Shown here: one piece after another, positions 42,825 through 55,107 of the stretch
Layout of the letters: the number at the start of each line of letters is the position of its first letter
Position numbering within the stretch: position 1 is the stretch's first letter
Source: Skeletonema tropicum
Taxonomy: Eukaryota > Bacillariophyta > Thalassiosirophyceae > Thalassiosirales > Thalassiosiraceae
Length of the DNA: 64,000 nt
Reading direction: 5' to 3'
Assembly (NCBI GenBank): GCA_037178625.1
Contig: CM074130.1
Location: 3,038,001 to 3,102,000 of the forward strand
Notes under the pieces: generated by a model
Told to the model about the DNA's origin: nothing
Seen by the model: the letters and a program-made list of their open reading frames with translations, nothing else
Databases searched by the model: none
Made by a program: the position numbers and the translations under genes

Positions 42825-45800
42825 CTAGAAATCAGCGAAGTCCGAGAAAGATCCCGAGTCAGATCCAGATTTGGATTCAGAGACCGTGCGAGAGTTGTTC
42901 CGCAACATTTTCTGTTTCATATTCCGTCTTGCCGTGCGTGCTCTCGCGGAGGAAGTGGTCGGTGGAGCAATAACAGGTGCTATTGGTTTTGGTGCTGTTT
43001 GAGCCGGCTTTGGTTGCATTTGTTGATACGATGATGACATGCTATCGCTTATCGACACTGCATTCAGTGCTTTAGCTCTTCGCCTAGCTGCGACGCTACC
43101 ATTTTGCCGACCTGAAGAGGCAGGTGAGTACTGCTCTTTGAATCTTGGAGACATCGCTTTCTGGAACGTATTCAATTGGGGACTGGATGCGAAAGATGAC
43201 TCGCTGAAGGCGTCAATGTCAAAAGCGTCCTGTGTTGAAGAGTCTTGTCGCTTTTCTGCTATTCCTTTAGATTTCTGTCTTACGGCAACATTTCTGTCAT
43301 CTTGATTGAGAACATTGTTACTGAAATGGTTGGGGAAGGTAGATAGTGGTGATTGCTGTAAGGGTGATTTTCCTTCCCTCACCGAATCAGAATCTTGCCA
43401 GAAAGAAGAGTCGGCAAAGGCGTCAAATGAGGGAGGTGACGAGGATGCATCACTGCTTGACGACCGGACGCCTGAGATCGAACCCGCTTTAGGACGGACT
43501 CCTGTCGTGTTCGTATGCTGAACTTCACGGACAGTTTGATTGTCTGTCTTGACCCTCGGGGAAGCACTTGTGCCGACTCGACCTTCACTGAAAGGTTGGG
43601 CATGACGGGTGATATTGTTGTCGATAAACACCTTTGTACTCGATGGATCATTGCGAATCTTATTGGCATTTGAAACAACAGTTGTTTTCTTCTCTGCCTC
43701 GATTGCATTGCTATTACTGAATACTTGAGGCGATGGTTCAGTTCCCCGGACTACTCTAGAAGGATTAGTGTCTGTATTTTCCTCATCAGCTTCGAAATCT
43801 TGAGGTCGGACCACATTTTTGTTAATCTTATTGGTGGCGCTTGAAACGGACGCTTTGCTCTTCGCCTCAATCTCTTCCCTATCGCTAGATGCCCGGGGTG
43901 ACGATTTAGTTTCCCAAATCATTCTTGAGGGGTTCGTATTAGGGCCTTTCTCAATGTTAAGATTGCCATTAGCTCTGACACTTTGAGGTCGGACAAAACT
44001 GTCCTGGATCTTTTTGACACTAGAAACAACAGGCACTTTGCTCTTCGCCTCGAGTGGTTTGCTATCATTCGATGCTCGAGGCGACGATTGAGTTTCCCAG
44101 ACTGCTCTTGATGAAGTAGGACCTGACACTACATTGTCAGCTTTGATGCTGTGAGGTCGGGCAACATTGGCGTTGATCTTGTTGGCGGCGCTTGCGACAA
44201 CAGACGTTTTGCTCTTAGCCTTGATTGTATTGCCATCACTAGATGCTTGGGGTGATGTTTGAGTTTCCCAAGCCACTCTTGACGAATTAGTGTCTGGGAC
44301 CACCTTGCCAGCTTTAATGCTTTGAGGACGATTGAAATCGTTCTGAATCTTTTTGACGCTTGTGACAGCAGTAGTTTGCTTCTTTACCTCAATCACATTG
44401 CCAACACTGGATGCTCGGGGGGATGGCTGAGTCTCTCTTGATGGATTACTGTCAATGCTCTTTTCCGTGTTCGAATTTGCATCAGTTCCATTTATGTTGA
44501 TCTTATTCGTACTCGAGATAGCTGTAGATTTGATCTTTGCCTGCATTAGATTGCCACCACCGGATGGACGGGGGGACGCCTGGCTGCTCCAAAAAGACAT
44601 TGGAGAAACTGGTGCCATCAGCGCTCCTTTCTTCTCTCCAAGAGACGAAACTAACTGAGACACGGACGGCCCTGACTTAGTCGATTCCAGTTCTACTGGT
44701 GTCGATTCAGATGGAGCAGAGATTTTCTGTTCCCCGTCTGTCTCCACTGATTTCTGCTCTGACGAAAAATCCTCCGCCGATGCGGCTTGTAATATTTCGA
44801 CATATCCTGCTTCTCCTTTCTTCACGAAACGTCCATGACCAATTGTGTGCCATAAAAACTCCGATGGATCCGGATTCGTGGTCACATCTCGTTCACCATT
44901 TGCGACGAGCTCAAAGCCTTCAATATTAGCATCGACTTTGCCGGGCAAATTTTCGTCTGCGGCTCTGTACGTTCTGGTGTTTTTATTGAACGGGTTCGCC
45001 TGGAATAACGCCTTTCTCTGAGCTCGAGCTTGACGGTGATCCTGAAGCATCATGATGTAAGCTTTGCGTGTCAAATACATTCGAACTAAAGAAGAGATCT
45101 TTGTAGCATTTATCATTGTCACCTGCCCACGTAACCGTTCAATCATGTCAAATGTGTCTTGTATCAAAAAGACTTTTGTTGCCCCAACTTGAATGCCAGC
45201 GTCGCTTAGGTCCATTGCTTTTTTCTTCGCATCATTGCTTGCTACATTATTTTTCCAGAAGGACCTCGGTGACACTGTTTCAGAGGAAGCCTGTTCAAGT
45301 TTAACTGCATTTTCAACTTCACGATGTTCTTCCCTATCCTTTAGAATCCATTGTGTAATGATTTTGACAAGATCTTCACACTCCTTTTTTGTACCAGCTT
45401 GTGTCTTGGAAGCACGCTTCTTCTTAGAAGATATTCCATTAGTAGAAGCACCTATGTTGAGTTTTCCTGCTTTGCTTGTGGCCTCTTTCTTGTTGCGTAT
45501 TACCGAGGAAAGCACGCTGAATCTTGCAACAAAATGTTCGAAGGTATATCTTTGAGGAAAGCCAGCTCGTGAGACACGGATTGCTTCAAGAATTCCACCA
45601 CACCGCAGTTGGTCAACAACAATATTGGAATCGAAGTGGTTCGGTTGAAGTTGTTCATTGGGTTTGATGCATCGAACATAGTGAGGATGAGTTTCGTCGA
45701 TACGTCGACGGAGCTTCTGTAGCTGACCAGAGAACTGCTTCCCAACTGACACTCGTGAAATTGAAGATTTGCTCTCCTTCTGACCGTCAGTTTTGGACGA

Positions 45801-48059
45801 GATAACTTGAGCGATATCCCTCACAAACGCACATGTACTCTGGGATAGGAGTTCACTAGTCTCCATTGGGATTTCGTCTTTGTTCTTTTCCATGAACCCA
45901 TCTGTCGAGTACTCGACAATTCCAGCGTAATGACGGATGGTAAACTTTCCATGAGACTGTTGCTTCCTGTCAGCACCAAACCTATTAGTATTGCCATTCA
46001 TACACTTGCTATACACAGCAGATACAAATGTTTTGTCATTACAGCGCATCCCAAGCCTACATTGTTCATCAAGAATTGTCAAAATACCGGCATGTTTCTT
46101 CTCTATTAGGTCCAAAGTATCTTGATTATCTTGGAACTCAATCATATCCCACCTGATTCCTTCACGGATGTATTCTTGTTGCTCAAGCTTGAACACGAAC
46201 CTATTAAACTGCTGCTGAAGAGACTCATTGCAGTAATTGATACAAAACTGTTCAAATACATTCTTCTGGAATGTCTCAAACCCAAAGATATCCAGTAGCC
46301 CGATGAATGCTCCACCCGCACCTTGTTCAGTGTCTGCTGATGTAGATGCTCCAGCGATGCATGAGTTGATACGACCAACAAGGATCGTAAAGATGCAGTC
46401 ATAAACTCCTTTGATTAGAGCCTGCACTGCTTGAGCGGCTTGGGAAGCACTCAAATTCTTTGTTACCAACTCATCTACCGCCTTGAACTGTACCGTTGTC
46501 ACTGCCGAATCGAGAGCTTCGTATGATACTCCCAGAAGTGATAATGCCCGCTGTAGAGACACGCTATTTTCGTCCAACTTACACTCTTCTCCATCGTTAA
46601 CATCCACAAAGGCATCGTTAAGAGTCAAGTTTGATAGATGTAGTAATGCACAAACCACTTGGATGATCTCCATCTGTTCGTTCTCACTGAAGCTTAAAGT
46701 GCCCATTGCAGATCGAAGTTCCAAAAACATCTTGCGATGATCACCATACTCATTATGGAGCAGTTTTGAATTGTTTTGACCTTCAGCTGACGTGGTGATG
46801 GCGTAATCTGCAGTAGTTGTATCGTCAATCATCAGCTGCTTACGCATCGCCTCCGTAAGCGATCCTTTTGCCAACACTTCATAAAAAATGTGATAGGTCT
46901 GCTCTCCACACGTATGGCCCACAATACGAGCCTTCTCCAACAGATATGTATCAATATATGCACCCAGTAGTCGACCACGGTCAGAGAAACGCATTTCAAT
47001 AAATTTTCCAAATCTGGACGAGTTATCATTCCTCAGCGTCCTCGCATTTCCAAATGCCTCAAGGATTGGGTTCGAATTCAACACTTTTTGCTCAATAGAC
47101 GACTTGTCTAACTTCCCTGACGATGTACGATCTGAATGAACTTTTCTCGATAAGTCAGCCAAGTATTGCATCAAGAACTTTGTAGTAATCGTCTTTCCAG
47201 CTCCACTCTCACCACTAACAAGGAATGGATTGATTGAATAAAGCACTACCTTCTTTCTTCTCCTCAATGGTACCTTTGTTCCTAGCAAAGTCAAGGCCAC
47301 GCATCATACCTCTGTATGCAGCATCTGCCACGGCAAATACATGTGGTGGAGGAGGATCAGAAGAAGAAGAGAGGAGTTGTCATTATTGACATTGTTGTTG
47401 GCCCTGCCATTTGCCAACTGTTCACCATGCCTTTGATATAATTTCATTGTGCTCTCATCATATAACGCCTTGACCATACGGCATGGATTAATCGCAATCA
47501 GAATCGGACCTGATGAGGTATACATTTCCCAGCCAGATGGCAGTTGATATCGCCCATGGAGACAATCCAACACTGCAGGTTCATGTAAATGAGTGAGTTG
47601 TGTCAAGTCCGACGGGAGCGGCTGATTCTCTTCAAATGTGTTGGCTGGGAGGACACCACGTCCCCCATCTGTCATGTTGATGTGCTCACGCGCTATTTCG
47701 ACTACTTTGTCTGCATAATCACTTTCAGGATCTACTACGCGGACTGTTAGCGTGGCATCGGCCGCATCATTAGCGACTGCATTGGGGTTTCTACGTCTTG
47801 ATGGACTGGTTAAGTGATTATGTGATGAAGTAGTAGCGAATAAACCCTGCGTAGATCCAGATATAACTTCTGAAAGGACCCATACCCATTGTTCCTTCCT
47901 CGCTGATAGACCATCTGTTGATATGGTTGATCTGGTAGAACAGTTGCTGTCCAACTTTGTCAGTAGTCTCTTAGTTATTGTGCCATCGCCATTCTTCTTT
48001 CCAGCAGCATTGGCTGACAATGCCGATTTCAGGATAGATATATGTACCCACAGCTTCAT
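42825..48059 (-). CDS. Myosin heavy chain with repeat-rich tail, two compensating frameshifts
   Basis: Actin-based motor. The N-terminal segment (48059 to about 47375) has EQWVWVLSE, LHEPAVLDCLHGRY and SGPILIAINPC. About 137 nt (47360-47224) reads only in another frame, giving PPPPHVFAVADAAYRGMMRG and on to SALFNQSI. The rest (47222-42825) returns to the first frame: P-loop VSGESGAGKT (about 47190-47220), switch I NDNSSRFGKFIEMRF, switch II LLDIFGFETF, the actin-site HPHYVRCIKPNEQ (about 45655-45695), and one IQ-like motif (LVRMYLTRKAYIMML). The tail (~700 residues) is low-complexity, with repeated ~58-residue modules and F-rich short motifs (FDAFADSSF, DIDAFSESSF, final SDFADF). There is no coiled coil, so it is probably monomeric. 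The indels look like sequence errors. The myosin class was not assigned. Confidence 0.88.
43620..44600. repeat. Imperfect ~58-residue modules in the myosin tail
   Basis: About six direct copies of a module with the order SSPRASSD, IEAKSK, VVSSxxKI, RPQSIKAD, then NPSRxVWET. Copies differ at many positions, so the repeat is older than the minisatellite in the CAP gene. The Ser/Lys-rich composition suggests a disordered, phosphorylatable tail. Confidence 0.75.
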
Positions 48060-48488
48060 CTTCTTAGCAGCTTGGCATTACTGATTAATGTTCTACTTAG
48101 TGTTTACAATACTGAAGACGGTTAATTGCGTACCATACTGGCGATGCTTTTCGCCCATGGTCTCAGTCTTTTTTCGGAACTCAGATTTGATTTGGTGGCG
48201 ATTTCCTTCTTCAGCGAATGCCAGAAAGAGCCCATGCATACACTGACAGAAAGCCCACGCACCAAATCGAAAAATAAAAACCGTTTCTTTTTGTGCGTAG
48301 GACCTCTACGTCGGAATTAATACTGGGTGCCTATTTCATGATACAGCGACGGCGCGTCCACAATGGTGAATTTTGCTGTCAACTCCACACCATCGCTACA
48401 CCAATAGAAACGCAACAAACAGCAGCACTATCACCGCCACGATCACTACCTGACAAGAATAGAATAGCAGGGAACGACAACAGCGGCA
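48060..48488. promoter_or_regulatory. Divergent region, myosin / condensin
   Basis: 429 bp between two head-to-head start codons. It holds both 5' leaders and promoters by position. No motif could be assigned. Confidence 0.35.
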
Positions 48489-51400
48489 ATGAGCGGAAAC
48501 CCAACATTTCCAATCCCCGCCTCCTTGCAGGAACTTGAAAGCGCGCCCTACAATCTCCTTCCCTACCCAAACGACTTTGAAGACGACGATGAGGCCGCCC
48601 GTGCAGAATCATTCCACAAACTCATCCGACTGATTGAGGCGGGCAACCGGTCGTTAATCAGCAACGGCCTAGGATTGTTCGAGGTGGCCGATGGAGAAGA
48701 AGATTTTGATGCTTGGAACGATACGGAGCGGATCCAGGCGTTGTATACTTTGGTGAGGAAGTCAGATTCGCTGGCACCGGCTACGCGGTCACGTCTTGTC
48801 AAGGCTCTTTGCGATGCCGTTCATGGGCTCAGTGAGGCATTGGCCAATCCAGGCGCAGTCATGACGTCGACGCAACAAAGTAATGATGGAGGGGAAGAGG
48901 GAGTCGGTGGGGCCAACAGCACTTCCTTTGTGGTGTCACAGAGCTTTCGTGATGCGATGGCTTGTCACATTTACATGCTGTTTACAGTCATGTTCTTGAC
49001 TGAATCGAAAGAGAAATTGGGCAAGTCCCTCAACGCCGGTGCGTCAGTCATCATCTTCTGGAAGGGGTAAATCCAAGTCCAAGTCAGCTAAAAGCAGGGG
49101 GCAAAACGCTGATGTGGAAGATGTGGCAGCCTCTCGAGCAGCATGTGCCGAGGCTATGCATCACGCCTCCTTGGCCATGTCAGAACACAAATCTAGATTG
49201 TGGAGACGTGGTGTTGTCGACGAAGCAGTCGTTGGACTTCCCTGTAGGATTGCCTATCAAATGCTGGAAAGTTCTACTGGAGTTATGGCACGTAAGGCAT
49301 CCTCGGGTGATGCGGCGTTGCAAATGATTGCTGCCACTGTGGACTCGGCACCTTGTCTTTTGAATACTGTTGTTGCCGCATTGGTGGATCTTCTTCACAC
49401 GTACGATCACATTGCACCTTTAGTGGCGGAGTTATGCTGCATCGTGAATGAACAAGTTCTTGCTACCGAATTGCTCCGTGAGATTGGACGCCTTGACACA
49501 ACGGAGGGAAGTAATGATACCGGAGGGAAAGCAAGCGGCATCAAAAATATTGCACCATTTATTAGTGAATTGGCAGCTGTTCGTCCTCGCGTGGTCCTTT
49601 CCAATATCAGCTTGTTGCTACCTCACTTGGACTCGGAGCCTTACGTTATGAGGTCTGCTATTGTTAACTCAATTGGGCACATTCTTGTTCGTGAAGACCA
49701 AACTTTGATGGAAAACAATGATGAGAAAGAAGCGAGTGATGAAGAAAGCAAAGACGAACGTCATGTTGTGAATATGGCCAAGACCCGAAGTTCTTTATTT
49801 GATATTCTTTGCGACAGAACGTGTGACATTACGTCCTTTACCAGGGCTGCAGCTCTCAAAGTTCTCAATGATTTGACAGAAAAGCAATCTCTCCCTCTTG
49901 ACCGCATCATGCCTGTTACCGCTATTGCTATTGATCGTTTGCAAGATAAGGCTGTCATGGTCCGCAGGTATTCCATGCAGGTAAGTTGGGTTTGTGCGCG
50001 TCACTTGTTTGATCCCCACTATGAACAATCTTCTTACCGATCATTACAACCATTGCATATCAGCTTCTCACATCTCTACTAGAGAACAACCCCTTCATGG
50101 GAATGCTCAATCCAGAACCTTATCGTGAAAAGGTTCGTGAACTCGAAGCATATTTAAAGTGCAACATTCCTGAAGAAATCTTGAAAGCCAGAGACACAGC
50201 ACTAGAGGAAGCAAAGAATGACGAAACTCAGGGCGAGCGCGAAGTCAATGAAATTGAATCTGCTGCACTCGCCGCAGCAATTGCTGATGCGGAAGCAAAG
50301 AAAGAAGAGGAAGCATTGTCCGAGGCTGAGAACACCTTTTTGGCAAAAGTTAGAGCTCTAAAATTTGCTTCTCAAGCTCTAGCATTCACAGAATTGTTTG
50401 AAAATTCAAATGCATCTTTCCAATCGATGCTCATGTCATCGAATTCCAGTGATGTGACAGAAGCACTGCGCTTCTTTGTCAGAGCAAAACATTTCGGACT
50501 TCCATGCGCTGTTACAGGAACCAAGAAGGCTCTTGCTCTCATGTGGTCAAACGAAGCAAACATCCAGGAAGAAGTTCTTCGTGCCTTCATTGAGGTATTT
50601 GTTGCAGAGCCAGGAACAGAGGGCAAAGAATTGTTGCCAGAAAATCAGATTGCACAAAATTTCCTAGACCTAGTTCGCGAAGCAAACGTGAGTGAACTTG
50701 CATCGATCGAGGAGGCACTTGGACGTCTCGTGAAGAAGGAAATCATTCCACCAGATGTTTTCTCTGTACTGTGGGCGATTGCATCTCAGGCAAAGGGGGG
50801 GTTGAGAGCCTCTGCTGTACTGGTTATTTCCATGGCAGCCAGCGCTGACCCTAATATCGTTGATAGCGCCTATCGTCTGCAGAATCTCTATGATGCAGGT
50901 CTAGGAGACCATATCGAAGAAAATCATGACTGGAAGACTGCTCGTTCTGCTGCCTGCGCCCTTCAACGTGTAGCACGGGCGAAAGTTGATCCTTCATCAG
51001 CCAAATACATAATTTTGGACCTAATCAGCGAGCGCCTTATTGCAATCGCACGTGGTGATTGGTGCGATGATGCTAATGTTGATGACACAAATGCATGGTT
51101 TTGTGCTGCTGAGCAATCCATCAATGCCATCTTCACGATTTGTCCTTCACCTGAGAAAGTCAGCATGGAAATCCTTTTGGGCCACCAACAAGTTATTTTT
51201 GGATGTTCCGATGAATACTCCACCACAGCGAGCACTCTGCGTCTTGCAAGATTCTTCTTTGTTCTCGGTCACATTGCATTGAAGCTGCTCATGTACACAG
51301 AGGTGCTCAGCAGTTCTGTTCGTCGCGCGAATGCGGCGAAGACTGTAAAGAAGCAAGAATCAGCATCAGCGGGAGTCACAGAAGATTCCGAATCAAAAGA

Positions 51401-52637
51401 CGATGATGACGACGATGCAATTGAAGCTGAGCTTGGAATTGCCGCCCAGGCAGAAGCCGAAACAGAGCGCAAGGTCGCTGAAATATCTGAAAATGAGATT
51501 GTCGGCAGAGGAATCATCAGCTTGTTTACTCCTATGCTTTTGCGTGTTGTCGCAAATGAAGACGGTTCTTACTCTTCACCTGTTCTCATGCAAAGCGCCA
51601 CACTTGCTTTGTGCAAGTGCATGTGCATCTCGAAGTCGTTCTGCGAGAAGCATCTGTCGCTTCTCTTTTCAGTGCTAGCCAAAGCACCAAATGACGACCA
51701 GGATCTCAGGGCCAACATTGTTGTTGCACTTGGAGACTTGGCATTCCGATTCCCAAATGAACTTGAGCCATACACACCCAAGATTTACGCATGCCTCCGT
51801 GATAAATCGATCCGGGTTCGCAGGCATACGCTCATGGTTCTCACTCACTTGATTTTGAATGACATGGTTAAGGTCAAGGGGCAAGTTTGCGAGATTGCTC
51901 TATGCTTGCAAGACAACGAGTCAACAATCCGTGACATGGCTCGACTTCTATTCCATGAACTCAGCAAGAGGACGAACAGTCCAATCTACAATTTGCTTCC
52001 TGATATTGTCAGTCAATTGAGCCAGCTTGATCTCAAACAGGAAGTGTTCCGTGAAATAATGCAGTTCCTCCTCAGCTTCATCAAGAAGGACCGTCAGAAT
52101 GAAATGCTTCTCGAAAAGCTGGTGCTGCGATTCCCGAAATGCACAACTATCAACCAAAAGGCGGATCTTGCTTACTGTATTGCTCAATTGAAAGTTAATG
52201 AGAAGGGCATCAAGTGTCTCAACGACAACTTTAAGCTTTACAAAGACGCCCTTTTTGATGAAGATGTCTTGAAGAACTTCATGTCCTTTATTGCGAAAGC
52301 AAAGAAGAATGCTACCAAGCCTGAGACAAAGCAAACGCTGCAGGAGCTTGAAGAAAAGTTCACCAAGTGTGCAGCGGCTGGAATGGAAAATGTGAATGCT
52401 AGCAAGAAGGCAGCCAGGGCAAAGAAGCGTGCCGCACGACGAGTTGCACGAAAAAAGGTTGAGTGGGAAGAATCTGACGAAGAGGAGAATGCTGAAGCTT
52501 CTGAACCGGAGCCAGAGGAGTATGAAGAAATGGACGAAGAGAATAGACCTGCGAATGTACAGGCAGTCAAATCAGAGAAGTCGTCTACAACAAAGAGGAG
52601 GTCTGGGCGATCTCGTTCTGCAGGCTTGACTGCTTAG
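48489..52637 (+). CDS. Condensin complex subunit 1 (CAP-D2), apparent frameshift
   Basis: HEAT-repeat regulatory subunit of condensin I, needed for mitotic chromosome compaction. Parts: 48489 to about 49020; about 49021-49980; and, after an 83-bp GT-AG intron (49981-50063), 50064-52637. The splice joins RRYSMQ to LLTSLLENNPFMGML, a conserved condensin block. Other hallmarks are LLPHLDSEPYVMRSAIVNSI, DKAVMVRRYSMQ, and the HEAT segment ANIVVALGDLAFRFPNELEP with IRVRRHTLMVLTHLILND. The basic C-terminus (KRAARRVARKKVEW) and acidic tail suit a chromatin protein. Between exon-1 sequence ending TESKEKL and the next block SSSSGRGKSKSK, one base must be dropped, probably in GGG at about 49019-49021; no intron fits. 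The total is about 1350 residues, normal for the family. Confidence 0.9.
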
Positions 52638-52759
52638 AAAGATATTCATGAGTTGCCGCTGCCACTATGGAAGTGGCGGTGCAAATATTTGTGTAGTTGA
52701 GAAATTTATAAGCACTTTCGATTTATTTTAGTTCTTTCTCTCCTATGTCTATGTTATCT

Positions 52760-54751
52760 CTATGTAAATTCAGAATCTTCATGAGAGGGGGAGTCATGAT
52801 ACAAGTTGTCCCCTTCAGATGAAGATACCAGTTCTAAATCATGAGCTTCTTCGGTTGCGACAACCAACTCTCTCTTTGCTCTGCTTGTATTTTGGCGTCT
52901 AAAAAACAGACAGGTTAATAATATGCCCAAACAAAAGGCCGCTAGTACAACCCCAAGATCACTGTATGAGAGTGATAAGTTGTCATAGATGACGGATGAA
53001 GTGAATGTCTGTTCAGGTACGCAATCTGGACACTCCGACAAAGAGCAACTCTTTTCCTGGTTCGCATCTGCGCTGTCTATCTTTTGTCTAGAATGGAGAA
53101 ATCCTGATGCTACCTGGCCAGACACGAGTATTTGCATCATGGAAAGAGAAACACTAGGTTGATCCATTGGAACCATATGACCGGCCTCAAGGATTTTTAG
53201 GTACGTCAAATTCTCAAATGTCTTGACATACCCATCTGGGCGACCTTCCTTATAATTGTTTTTCAAAGAAGGATCGACAGGTGCGTCCCAAGCATACCTT
53301 GATTGTTGTATATATTCAGATGCTTTGCTCCACGGCAAAAGGTCCAAAAGGCGTTCGTTACCCACATGATTGCAGATCAAATCATTTATTCCATTGAAAA
53401 ACATCATGTGAGGCTTCGACTCATGATCTAGGATTCGAACTACTTCATCGACTACACCCAAACCATCTTGGTGCGCTAATGCAAGGTATGGCGGATCAGT
53501 GCATTCCTCATAAGTGAGACCTGCTTCCAGTGACTCCATTGCATTGATAGATCTTAACACGTCATGGAAGTCAACAACAAGAGGTGGGTTGCTGTATGAC
53601 TTCTTTCCTCCAAGGTAAGTTTCTACATCCTTGTGACCGAGAGGGAAAGAGCGTGGAGTCCCCTTCATCTCCCACATTCGTGTATCGTATTGACTAACAA
53701 CGGTATTTGCACTTGACCCATGAGACTGATCTATGATGTCATCCAACAATGAAAAACAAACTCCTGACTTTAAATTGCCCGACTTTAACTTTGCTTGGCA
53801 GGCACGTTCCATATTTTCAAAATTGGCTTTTTGTGCAGTCCCAATGAGACCCGCACCATATGCAGCATCCGCTGCTGCATACTGATGAAACGGATCTACC
53901 CATCCATTGCCAATCGCAGCACCACGAATTGGTATATTCACACGTAGAGGTTCCAACCCATTCTTTTGATCTGGTACAAGTTTGCCATCATTTCTCTGTA
54001 GAATAAAGTCCATCATACTTGGTATGTAGTGCCCCGCATGTGATTCTCCAGAGAAGTAAAATGAGCGTCGCAGCATTCTTGCACCATTTATGTTGTCATC
54101 TGATAAAAATTTATCCGCGTGTAACAAGAAGAACTCCTCCAGAAAGTAGTGAAAGTCCCGATTCACTTCAAAGTCATTCTTGCAATACGTTCCTTTTTTG
54201 GTAAAGCTTAGACCAGTTCCTACAGGCTGATCAACATACATCGTCCAAGCAGGAGCATTGTTCCAACTATGCTCATTGACATCGACAATCCAACTGTTTC
54301 CATCATTTTTCAATCTTAGAGGACCATTTTCCAACCACAATCCGTCCATGGAGCTGCATCCTGGTCCTCCATTTATCCACAGAATAAGAGGAATACTTTC
54401 AGGTGGGACATTGCCAGCATTACCTGGCTCGAAAAGCCAGTAGAAAATCTTTTTATCATCTGGATCCTTTGATGCGGGGAGATGACCAGCCCACTGACGC
54501 GTTTTGAGAGCTCCATCTGCGAGGAGGGGGAGTGATGTTACGAGATGATCGTCTGGGTTTGTAATTTCTACTCGCCGATGTTGTGATGATGCGTGTTGTC
54601 GTGTAGAGGATTGCTGCTGAGGTTCATGATTGTGGTCCTCAATTGAGAGCCGACGTCCGTGAATAAGCTCTTGTTCGTGAGGGAGCCTTCGCACCGCTTC
54701 GACAGAGCTCAATGCTATCAAGAGCAGGCATAAGATTTTGGAGAGCATCAC
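52760..54751 (-). CDS. Kex1-like serine carboxypeptidase (S10), membrane-anchored
   Basis: 663 residues, single exon. It has a signal peptide (MMLSKILCLLLIALSSVEA), then a Ser/His-rich propeptide-like stretch. The S10 alpha/beta-hydrolase domain spans about 85-560, with substrate loop WINGGPGCSSMDGLWLENGP, nucleophile FSGESHAGHYIPSM, the catalytic Asp in FFNGINDLICNHVGNE, and the catalytic His in LEAGHMVPMDQPS: a complete triad. One C-terminal transmembrane helix (about 601-622, LGVVLAAFCLGILLTCLFF) and a short acidic cytosolic tail follow. This matches Kex1-type Golgi carboxypeptidases that trim basic residues. It is the intact member of a duplicated pair; the partial copy lies at 57857-59621. 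It diverges from SRD5A3 across 356 bp. Confidence 0.95.
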   Translation of the reverse strand: MMLSKILCLLLIALSSVEAVRRLPHEQELIHGRRLSIEDHNHEPQQQSSTRQHASSQHRRVEITNPDDHLVTSLPLLADGALKTRQWAGHLPASKDPDDKKIFYWLFEPGNAGNVPPESIPLILWINGGPGCSSMDGLWLENGPLRLKNDGNSWIVDVNEHSWNNAPAWTMYVDQPVGTGLSFTKKGTYCKNDFEVNRDFHYFLEEFFLLHADKFLSDDNINGARMLRRSFYFSGESHAGHYIPSMMDFILQRNDGKLVPDQKNGLEPLRVNIPIRGAAIGNGWVDPFHQYAAADAAYGAGLIGTAQKANFENMERACQAKLKSGNLKSGVCFSLLDDIIDQSHGSSANTVVSQYDTRMWEMKGTPRSFPLGHKDVETYLGGKKSYSNPPLVVDFHDVLRSINAMESLEAGLTYEECTDPPYLALAHQDGLGVVDEVVRILDHESKPHMMFFNGINDLICNHVGNERLLDLLPWSKASEYIQQSRYAWDAPVDPSLKNNYKEGRPDGYVKTFENLTYLKILEAGHMVPMDQPSVSLSMMQILVSGQVASGFLHSRQKIDSADANQEKSCSLSECPDCVPEQTFTSSVIYDNLSLSYSDLGVVLAAFCLGILLTCLFFRRQNTSRAKRELVVATEEAHDLELVSSSEGDNLYHDSPSHEDSEFT

Positions 54752-55107
54752 GAGCAGATCTCAACGAAGTAAGAAGTGTATTATCGTAGCACTGAAGTAT
54801 AGTTAGTCCACAAAACACCCTCAACCCTCAACACTGACTACGAACAGCGGTGTGTTTGTTGAATGGTATCAAATAAATAATAATGGCATATGGCATTCTT
54901 GGCGGCCGCTCTCCAACTAGTGCAACCATATAAAGTCGCTTAATGATTGAGAGCTTTGACCGATTAGCACTAGTAAAAATCCTCGACAAAATTCAGCTTC
55001 GCACTTCGCACTTTCACTTTCAGTTCAGCGCTTCGACCAATGCCTGTTGCTTGCATGCCTATCCTGAAGCTTGGGAGGCGCTGGCTTTGGTTGGCTGAAA
55101 GACCTAA
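54752..55107. promoter_or_regulatory. Divergent promoter, carboxypeptidase / SRD5A3
   Basis: 356 bp between head-to-head genes. It contains CATATAAAG (about 54928-54936) as a possible TATA element toward SRD5A3, and an inverted pair ACTAGTGC / GCACTAGT (about 54916 and 54967). Both are also present, slightly altered, in the duplicated copy at about 60575-60640. The function is inferred. Confidence 0.4.
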
